Source: Gemmatimonadota bacterium
GTDB taxonomy: Bacteria > Gemmatimonadota > Gemmatimonadetes > JACCXV01 > JAHWKZ01
NCBI GenBank assembly: GCA_030641505.1
Contig: DAOWHI010000253.1
Location: 1 to 6,878, forward strand
Length of the DNA stretch: 6,878 nt
Reading direction: 5' to 3'
The notes under the pieces were generated by a model that did no database searches, was not told where the DNA came from, and saw only the letters and a program-made list of their open reading frames with translations. The position numbers and the translations under genes are program-made. The first letter of the stretch is position 1, and every line of letters starts with the position of its first letter. This document shows positions 1-5,479 of this stretch, piece after piece.

Positions 1-983
1 ATGCTGCAGTGACCACCATTGTCACTTCCAGCCAGGGATCGGAACGGGCCCGCGTAGATCGCGTTCATCGACGCGCGGGGGCTGATCAGGAGCTTCCCCG
101 CTGGGTTGAAGGCGATCATTCCGAAGTGGCCCTGGCTTAAGCCGTGACCCATCTCGTGTGTAGCCACAGTCTCAACGTCGAAATCTGGACCCGGATCGTT
201 CACGGTGTCGTCATCCCAGAAGAACGCGTCGTTGTAGTAGATCTCCCGGAATGCCGTGTCCGCCTTGCCGTTGCCGTCATTATCGCACGGACCGGTAGCG
301 GGGCCCGCACAATCGATGAAGATGAACGTGAACGTCGCACCGAGGATGAAGCCGCTGCCACCCGGTGCGATCGTGTCCCAGAACGCCCCTGGCAACCATC
401 CACCGTGGGTTAGATCGGCAAAAATGCCGTTGAAGCCGCCAAAACCCTGCAGGAACTGGACGAAGCCGATATCAAATGGCGCGTTCCCAAAGAACACCAA
501 GGGAATCGTCGAGCAGCTCTGCGCCTGCCAAGTACCCATTGAGCGGCTGATCGCAGCAAACGTGGTGGCCGCACTCAACCCACTCGTTGTAGCACCGTCA
601 GCCGACAGGTCATTGACCCAGCTGATACCAGGCGGAGCGGCGCCCCAGGGACGGTTTGGATCCCCGGGAATGAAATGGTGCCCCAGCTGCTTGTTGCCAA
701 CATTCTTGGCCAACACAGTCAGACCCATCTCTTCGCTGTCACCGGAGGTAATGTACTCGACAACCCCCAGTTGGTAGTTTGCGCCCACGAGCGCCGCATT
801 CACGCCGTCAATGAAGACCTGGACGGCTTGTTCGTTTGCGTTGCTTGCAGCCTTTTTCGCCGGCGTCAGGCCACCCGGGGTCGCAACGTCAACGGGTGAC
901 GTCGACTGCTCTTGACACGCTACGACAAATAGCGCAACAAAGAAACTTGCAAGAACACCTGTAAACACGCGTGCTCTGTGCAT
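1..983 (-). CDS. Matrixin-like zinc metalloprotease lipoprotein (3' end cut off)
   Basis: Reading from the ATG at 983-981 gives 327 residues with no stop before the window edge, so only the C-terminal end is missing. The start is supported by AGGAGG four bases upstream. Residues 1-22 form a lipoprotein signal (basic MHRAR, hydrophobic core, lipobox VVAC) with the lipidated Cys at 23. Gln at +2 would favour outer-membrane sorting in a Gram-negative. The zinc site is HEMGHGLSQGH, residues 276-286, preceded by DVETVAT as in matrixins. A Met-turn-like SMNAIY follows, with Met306. His276, His280 and His286 are the predicted zinc ligands and Glu277 the general base. Ser283 occupies the position that is normally Gly in HExxHxxGxxH. 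An acidic loop, DNDGNGKAD (234-242), could bind calcium. Cys157, Cys225, Cys233 and Cys326 could form two disulfides. By family knowledge it would be a surface or periplasmic endopeptidase; its substrate is unknown. It is divergent from the hydrolase operon. The fold call is fairly secure, activity less so. Confidence 0.8.
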   Translation of the reverse strand, partial: MHRARVFTGVLASFFVALFVVACQEQSTSPVDVATPGGLTPAKKAASNANEQAVQVFIDGVNAALVGANYQLGVVEYITSGDSEEMGLTVLAKNVGNKQLGHHFIPGDPNRPWGAAPPGISWVNDLSADGATTSGLSAATTFAAISRSMGTWQAQSCSTIPLVFFGNAPFDIGFVQFLQGFGGFNGIFADLTHGGWLPGAFWDTIAPGGSGFILGATFTFIFIDCAGPATGPCDNDGNGKADTAFREIYYNDAFFWDDDTVNDPGPDFDVETVATHEMGHGLSQGHFGMIAFNPAGKLLISPRASMNAIYAGPFRSLAGSDNGGHCS

Positions 984-987
984 CTGC

Positions 988-993
988 CCTCCT
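988..993 (-). promoter_or_regulatory. Strong Shine-Dalgarno of the metalloprotease lipoprotein gene
   Basis: On the minus strand AGGAGG lies four bases before the ATG at 983, in the context GCAGGAGGGCAG-ATG. It fixes the start codon. It is the only clear Shine-Dalgarno in the window: none is evident before the GTG at 1228, the GTG at 1854, the ATG at 4404 or the minus-strand ATG at 5473. I found no convincing -35/-10 pair for this gene further upstream. Confidence 0.8.
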
Positions 994-1170
994 GCTTTGT
1001 GTTGTAACGCCCGCAACTATCCTCGCCGCGGAACAAGTGACCCAGTTTCACACTCTCGATCAAACCGCCGCCTCTTGAAGACGGGGGATACCTTCCGGCT
1101 GGCCTGTAGGGTTAGAAGGCGTTGGAGATGGAGTGTGGCGCCCGAAAATGCTACACGAGAGGCCGTACGA

Positions 1171-1197
1171 CCGCAAGGTTCTCGGCTGAACTTGCGG
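1171..1197. repeat. Imperfect inverted repeat, possible operator
   Basis: The left arm CCGCAAGGTTC (1171-1181) pairs with the right arm GAACTTGCGG (1188-1197) around a six-base centre, TCGGCT. Ten base pairs form, with one bulged G in the left arm. The right arm contains the candidate -35 hexamer TTGCGG of the hydrolase promoter. A dyad over a -35 is a typical place for a repressor operator. No T-run follows on either strand, so it does not look like a terminator. The symmetry is directly visible; the regulatory role is inferred. Confidence 0.4.
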
Positions 1198-1220
1198 CTT
1201 ATCAAGCAACCGGATAGAAC
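1192..1220 (+). promoter_or_regulatory. Candidate sigma-70-type promoter for the hydrolase operon
   Basis: TTGCGG (1192-1197) and TAGAAC (1215-1220) are separated by exactly 17 bases. The -10 matches TATAAT at four of six positions and the -35 matches TTGACA at only the first three, so the match is modest. A start site seven to eight bases after the -10 would fall at 1227-1228, on the GTG start codon. That would make a leaderless mRNA and would agree with the lack of a Shine-Dalgarno there. The palindrome at 1171-1197 overlaps the -35. Confidence 0.3.
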
Positions 1221-1227
1221 CTGTGGC

Positions 1228-1857
1228 GTGACACCAACTGGCACGTTCACGTTCCAGGGCCCAGCTGGCGCCCTAGAGGCTATCTATCGCGAGGGGAAAC
1301 CCGATTCCACTCGCGTGGCAATCGTTTGCCACCCGCACCCGCAGCACGGTGGCACGATGCACAACAAGGTCGTCTACCGCGCCGCCAAAGTGTTCGAGTC
1401 GGTTGGCTATCCGACTCTGAGATTCAACTACCGCGGGGTCGGTAGATCCGAGGGTTTGTTCGATGACGGTTTCGGCGAAGCAGATGACGTGCAAGCTGCG
1501 ATCAATTGGCTGGTCACCAACCGACCCGGACCGGACGTCGTGCTTTGCGGTTTCTCTTTTGGCGCCGTCGTTGGCCTGCCGATCGGCGCGGGCGACGATC
1601 GGGTGACACATCTGGTCGGGCTCGGCACGCCGACCGGTCGGTTCCCTTTCGATCGGTTATCTGACGTCACCAAACCCAAGCTGTTCATCCAGGGCGACAA
1701 CGATGAATACGGAGCGGTCGATTTGCTGCGCGACAAACTCAAGACGGTCGGCGAACCGTGGGAACTTGTTGTGATTGAAGGTGCGGATCACTTTTTCACC
1801 CACCGCCTCGACGAGTTAGAACAGGCGATCGCTTCCCGTTTCACCCGATCATCGTGA
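1228..1857 (+). CDS. Alpha/beta hydrolase, COG2945-type
   Basis: The product is 209 residues, the usual size for this small single-domain family, when read from the GTG at 1228. An ATG at 997 in the same frame would add 77 Arg-rich residues with no family resemblance, so I reject it. Family signatures are clear: CHPHPQHGGTMHNKVV (34-49), FNYRGVGRSEG (66-76), the nucleophile elbow GFSFG with Ser110, the GDND loop with Asp159 as likely acid, and GADHFF with His188. A complete catalytic triad implies a soluble cytoplasmic serine hydrolase acting on an ester, thioester or similar bond; the substrate cannot be read from the sequence. No Shine-Dalgarno is visible. Its TGA overlaps the GTG of the next gene by four bases, so the two are probably translationally coupled. 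Fold and family are secure, the start is likely, the substrate is unknown. Confidence 0.88.
   Translation: MTPTGTFTFQGPAGALEAIYREGKPDSTRVAIVCHPHPQHGGTMHNKVVYRAAKVFESVGYPTLRFNYRGVGRSEGLFDDGFGEADDVQAAINWLVTNRPGPDVVLCGFSFGAVVGLPIGAGDDRVTHLVGLGTPTGRFPFDRLSDVTKPKLFIQGDNDEYGAVDLLRDKLKTVGEPWELVVIEGADHFFTHRLDELEQAIASRFTRSS
1854..1857 (+). promoter_or_regulatory. GTGA stop/start overlap (translational coupling site)
   Basis: The four bases GTGA hold the GTG start of the membrane-fused transferase-like protein and the TGA stop of the hydrolase. No Shine-Dalgarno precedes the GTG. Re-initiation by ribosomes ending the hydrolase is therefore the likely way the second gene is translated, which would tie the amounts of the two proteins together. 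Confidence 0.65.
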
Positions 1858-4385
1858 CGTCGTCGCTGCTATACCTGCTCTTCTTTCTGTCCGGCGCTGC
1901 TGGTCTTGGCTACGAGATCGTGTGGACGCGGATGTTCGCGGTCGGGTTGGGCCACGAGATCGTGAGCTTGCTGGCGGTGGTGTCGGCTTTCTTTGCCGGG
2001 TTTGCGGTCGGCGCCTGGGCGCTGGACAAACGAGTCAGCAGCAGCCGCACGCCGGGACGTTGGTACGCGGGGCTCGAGATCGGGATCGGCCTGTGGGCGA
2101 TCGCGACTACCGTGCTCATCCCGTGGATGAACGAGACCGTGGCATCGTTGATAGGACCCGAACCGAGCGCGCTCCGACACTGGTCGTTCGCATTCCTTGT
2201 CCCGGTCATCACGCTCTTCCCCGCGACCGCCGCGATGGGCGCGACGCTGCCCGCTATGGATCGGCTCTTCTCGCGACTCCGACACGAAGGTCGTTCGATC
2301 GGCGGGATCTACGGCGTCAATACGCTGGGTGCGGTTGCCGGCACCTTGGCTTCGACGTTTGTGATTATACCGGTGTTGGGGTTTCGCGCGACCGCGCTCT
2401 CGCTCGCCCTCGTCAACATCTTCGTCGGAATCGTTGTACTGCTCGGCTTCTCGCGCCACGAGGAAACCCGGCAGCCGATTCACCAGCCGATCGGCGAAAT
2501 CGGCGCCCGCCGATTGGGACTCACCGTGTTCGCGACGGGTACACTTGGCATCGGGTACGAGGTCCTCGGCGTGCGCGTCATGTCTCAGGTGCTCGAGAAC
2601 ACGGTCTACAGCTTCGCCGCGGCGCTTGCCGTGTACTTGTTTGGCACCGCCCTTGGCGCGACCGTCTATCAGCGATTCATCGTCGGCCGGTTCGGTCCGC
2701 AATCGGACGACACGATCGCGCGTCGCACGCTTTCGCGACTCGTCATCGCTACGTCGATCGCGTGTCTTTTCGGCGTGCAGGTGCTATCGCGCGCCGACGC
2801 CATCTACGCCACCGCACGTCAACAGTTCGGTGGCGGGTTTACTGGATCTGTCGGCGCCGAGCTAGTGGTGGGATTCACCGTGTTTTTCCTGCCAAGCTGC
2901 CTAATGGGCGCCACGTTCAGCCACCTGGCGCAATCAGCCCGCCAGACGGCCGGGGGTGTCGGTCGCGCGTTGGGGCTCAATACCGCGGGCGCCACGCTTG
3001 CGCCGTTCGTGTTTGGCGTTCTCCTGCTACCGGCTGTTGGCTCCAAGACATCGCTGATCGTCGTAGCGCTGGGCTACCTCCTGCTGATCCCGCGGCTGAA
3101 ACCGAGGCCGTTGCTTGTCGCAGCGGTGCCCATCGCGGCCCTGCTTTCGGTTCCCACCAACCTCATGCTCGTCAAACCAGCTCCTGGAGGAGAGGTCCTC
3201 GTGAGTGATGAGGGGACGATGGCGGTCGTCTCGGTGGTCACGGATCAGCAAGACAACCGATTCCTCAAGGTCAACGACCGCTTTTACATGGGCGGTACGA
3301 ACGCGGCGTTCCCGCAATGGCGACAAGCGCACATCCCACTCGCGCTGCACCGGAGTCCGGAAAGCGTCCTGTTCCTCGGGATCGGCACCGGTATCACGAT
3401 GGGAGCTGCGGCCGCTCACGCGAACCTCCAGACCGACGGCGCCGAGCTGGTACCGGAAGTGATCGACGTCCTACCGTACTTCGGCGAGTTCAACGCTGAC
3501 CTGGCGGCCCGTGACGACATGCGTTTGATGGTAGCTGATGCGCGTCGCTACGTGCGCAGCGCAGACCGACAGTACGACGTCATCGTGGGGGATCTCTTTC
3601 ACCCCGGACGCGACGGCGCCGGTTCGCTCTACACGGTCGAACACTTTGTGACGGTTCGCGACAGGCTCTCATCGGGTGGCCTCTTCTGTCAGTGGCTGCC
3701 GCTCTACCAGCTCAATACCGACGTGCTCAAGATCATCGTTCGGAGCTACCTCGAAGCGTTCCCTGATGCCGTTGCGTTCCTGGCGCACTTCAACGCCGAG
3801 TCGCCAACGCTGGGGTTGGTCGGCTCACAGGAGCGCTTGCGCTACGACGCGGACTGGATGGAGCGACGCTTTCCCGAGCCGTTTCGGGCCGAACGGCTGA
3901 GAGAGGTTGACCTCGCGAACACGATGTCGCTGCTGGGGAGCTTCGTGGCCGGCACCGACGACCTGACCGCCTTTGCTGGAGACGGCCCGCTCAATACCGA
4001 CGACTTGCCACTGGTGACCTTTATGGCGCCCGACTTTATCTATACGGCCGATCCCAGAACCTACTCGACCCTCCTCGAGCTTACCGACGCGATCACGCCG
4101 AGAGCGGCGGACATTCTGCGAGACGCGGACGCGGCGAGTCAGTTCGCCACGCGTCTCGATCGGTACCTCGCCGCGCGACAGATTTATCTCGTGGCCGATG
4201 TCGAGCGTGTCGAAGGCCGCTACCGGTTCGCGATCGAAGGCTACCTCGCGAGCGCTCGTGAGAGCCCCGACTTTGGACCCGCCCGCGACATGACGATGGC
4301 GTTGGCGCGATCGATCGCGGCAACCGATCCAGATCAGGCGCGGGAGATTCTGTCCCGCTTGCAGGCAGCGAACTCCGCGCCATAG
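1854..4385 (+). CDS. Polytopic membrane protein fused to a spermidine-synthase-like domain
   Basis: The product is 843 residues. Residues 1-435 hold about 12 hydrophobic segments, and this half is an internal duplication: GAAGLGYEIVWTR (14-26) recurs as GTLGIGYEVLGVR (229-241), MGATLP (128-133) as MGATFS (351-356), and GVNTLGA (154-160) as GLNTAGA (374-380). Residues about 440-735 resemble the Rossmann domain of spermidine synthases. The glycine loop is FLGIGTG (507-513), Glu531 sits at the nucleoside-ribose position, and VADAR (560-564) matches the usual gDA motif. YDVIVGDLFHP (574-584) includes Asp580 at the catalytic Asp position, and LNTDD (713-717) is typical of fused family members. The canonical GGGDG is replaced by GIGTG, so classical aminopropyl transfer is doubtful. 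The last 100 residues are helical and may form a TPR-like pair. Annotators call this architecture 'fused MFS/spermidine synthase'. The enzymatic domain probably faces the cytoplasm, but substrate and product are unknown. It is the second gene of the operon. Confidence 0.85.
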   Translation: MTSSLLYLLFFLSGAAGLGYEIVWTRMFAVGLGHEIVSLLAVVSAFFAGFAVGAWALDKRVSSSRTPGRWYAGLEIGIGLWAIATTVLIPWMNETVASLIGPEPSALRHWSFAFLVPVITLFPATAAMGATLPAMDRLFSRLRHEGRSIGGIYGVNTLGAVAGTLASTFVIIPVLGFRATALSLALVNIFVGIVVLLGFSRHEETRQPIHQPIGEIGARRLGLTVFATGTLGIGYEVLGVRVMSQVLENTVYSFAAALAVYLFGTALGATVYQRFIVGRFGPQSDDTIARRTLSRLVIATSIACLFGVQVLSRADAIYATARQQFGGGFTGSVGAELVVGFTVFFLPSCLMGATFSHLAQSARQTAGGVGRALGLNTAGATLAPFVFGVLLLPAVGSKTSLIVVALGYLLLIPRLKPRPLLVAAVPIAALLSVPTNLMLVKPAPGGEVLVSDEGTMAVVSVVTDQQDNRFLKVNDRFYMGGTNAAFPQWRQAHIPLALHRSPESVLFLGIGTGITMGAAAAHANLQTDGAELVPEVIDVLPYFGEFNADLAARDDMRLMVADARRYVRSADRQYDVIVGDLFHPGRDGAGSLYTVEHFVTVRDRLSSGGLFCQWLPLYQLNTDVLKIIVRSYLEAFPDAVAFLAHFNAESPTLGLVGSQERLRYDADWMERRFPEPFRAERLREVDLANTMSLLGSFVAGTDDLTAFAGDGPLNTDDLPLVTFMAPDFIYTADPRTYSTLLELTDAITPRAADILRDADAASQFATRLDRYLAARQIYLVADVERVEGRYRFAIEGYLASARESPDFGPARDMTMALARSIAATDPDQAREILSRLQAANSAP

Positions 4386-4403
4386 ACTCTCGCCACCTAC
4401 GCC

Positions 4404-5090
4404 ATGTCGATCCTACTTGAAATCCTACGCAATCTTCTCGGGACGCTCGTCCGGCAGTGGCCGGAGCTCGTCAGCACGTTCTATGGCGTGCTACTCGGCG
4501 GGCTGGCAGCGCTGGCGGTCGTGCGGTGGCAGCTCAGCGAAGAGCGCAAGACGCGAGAGGGCCACGACAAAGAATTTCTGACCTTTCTCGTCGAACACGT
4601 CAACCGCGAGATCACCAAGAACACCCGTACGCTCGAGGATCTGATCGAAGCGTGTCAGCAGTCAGTCAAGGCACGGACCGAGATCTGGGACTGGGCGGCG
4701 ACGATCGTCGGGGCGTTCACCAGCGAAGCCCACAACGATCTGTATCGGACGGGGCTGCAGCGTTACCTGCCAGCCTCGTTTGAAGAGCGGATCCGGCGCG
4801 GCAACACGATCGCGATCGATATCAGGAATCAGGTCCGACAGGCGCGCGCGCAGCACATCTTCAACGATCGTTACCGCGACGACGGACAAGCGCTCAATGA
4901 CACGCTATTCGCCGGCGTCAAGGCAACCCTCCCAGGTGCAAGAGAGGCGCTGATCGCTTGCGACGAAGTGGTTTCACCGGCCAACCTGCCGTGGACAGAT
5001 CGCATCCTGACCCAGAAACAGCTCCGACGTCGCGCAAGTTGGCGCAGGCGACTCACCAAGCTGCGCCCGCGTCGCAACAAGAAACGTTAG
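4404..5090 (+). CDS. Unrecognised single-span membrane protein with basic C-terminal tail
   Basis: I do not recognise this 228-residue protein. Residues 1-20 form an amphipathic helix (SILLEILRNLLGTLVRQW). One transmembrane segment follows at about 22-41 (LVSTFYGVLLGGLAALAVV), then a charged stretch, RWQLSEERKTREGHDKE, which suggests by the positive-inside rule that the C-terminal part is cytoplasmic. Residues 57-190 look mostly helical, with WDW at 95-97, and no catalytic motif is visible. The tail from about 206 (QLRRRASWRRR, then RPRRNKKR) is extremely basic and could bind nucleic acid, acidic lipid or a partner. The gene starts 18 bases after the fused transferase gene without a Shine-Dalgarno, so it is probably the last gene of that operon. 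Its TAG overlaps the convergent yjbQ stop. The strand, the good coding match and the operon position make it a real gene; its role is unknown. Confidence 0.75.
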   Translation: MSILLEILRNLLGTLVRQWPELVSTFYGVLLGGLAALAVVRWQLSEERKTREGHDKEFLTFLVEHVNREITKNTRTLEDLIEACQQSVKARTEIWDWAATIVGAFTSEAHNDLYRTGLQRYLPASFEERIRRGNTIAIDIRNQVRQARAQHIFNDRYRDDGQALNDTLFAGVKATLPGAREALIACDEVVSPANLPWTDRILTQKQLRRRASWRRRLTKLRPRRNKKR

Positions 5091-5473
5091 ATCGGCCGCA
5101 GCCACACCTTCCGCGTCCGCGGACCGTCAAACTCGCAGAAAAAGACCGACTGCCACGTGCCGAGCTTGAGATCGCCACGCTCGACCGGCAGCAACACGGA
5201 TGAACCGGCGATACACGACAGGACGTGGGCCGGCGAATTCCCCTCGGCGTGCTGATACGATAGGTCTTCCGGGACCAACCGCTCCCACGCCATCAGGATG
5301 TCGCGTGCAACTGCCGGGTCGGCGCCCTCGTTGATAGTTATGCCAGCCGTCGTGTGTGGCACGTAGGCCAACCAGGCGCTGTCGCCGCCATGTTCTCGGA
5401 TCGCCGAGCTGACTTCGCTGGTAATGTCGAGTAGAACCCTGCGCTCGTGGGTACGAACCGGGAGCTCAATCAT
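5087..5473 (-). CDS. yjbQ: YjbQ / UPF0047 family protein
   Basis: The product is 128 residues, close to the usual 130-140. Conserved family blocks are present in order: VPHTTAGITINEGADP (38-53), LSYQHAEGNSPAHVLSCIAG (71-90, with His75 and His82) and LKLGTWQSVFFCEFDGPR (102-119). His40, His75 and His82 are candidates for the metal or active-site cluster seen in this small trimeric cytoplasmic family. Members have been reported to have weak thiamine-phosphate synthase activity ('secondary thiamine-phosphate synthase'), but the physiological role is unsettled. The ATG at 5473 lies six bases after the stop of the E1 gene, with no Shine-Dalgarno, so it is probably co-transcribed and translated by coupling. 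Its TAA overlaps the stop of the opposing gene by four bases. The family call is secure. Confidence 0.93.
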   Translation of the reverse strand: MIELPVRTHERRVLLDITSEVSSAIREHGGDSAWLAYVPHTTAGITINEGADPAVARDILMAWERLVPEDLSYQHAEGNSPAHVLSCIAGSSVLLPVERGDLKLGTWQSVFFCEFDGPRTRKVWLRPI

Positions 5474-5479
5474 AAATCG

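Noticed and set aside
984..1170. Promoter for the minus-strand lipoprotein gene
   Set aside because: Hexamers such as TTGATC and TTACAAC occur, but none pair at a suitable spacing with a good partner.
997..1227. N-terminal extension of the hydrolase from an ATG at 997
   Set aside because: The 77 extra residues are Arg-rich, low in family resemblance and overlap the divergent upstream region. The family begins close to TGTFTFQGPAG, just after the GTG at 1228.
1922..3208. Long open frame of 428 codons overlapping the membrane-fused protein on the same strand
   Set aside because: It is Arg-rich, has no family motif and runs inside a gene with clear homology. It is a high-GC shadow frame. The minus-strand open frames at 1869-2702 and 5890-6470 are the same kind of artefact.
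3363..3618. Plain spermidine synthase (speE) call for the Rossmann domain
   Set aside because: The GGGDG motif is altered and the domain is fused to a duplicated membrane half, so a specific aminopropyltransferase name is not supported.
5110..5123. GC palindrome TCCGCGTCCGCGGA as a terminator between the convergent operons
   Set aside because: The loop would be only two bases, no T-run follows on either strand, and it lies inside conserved yjbQ codons (DGPRTRK).
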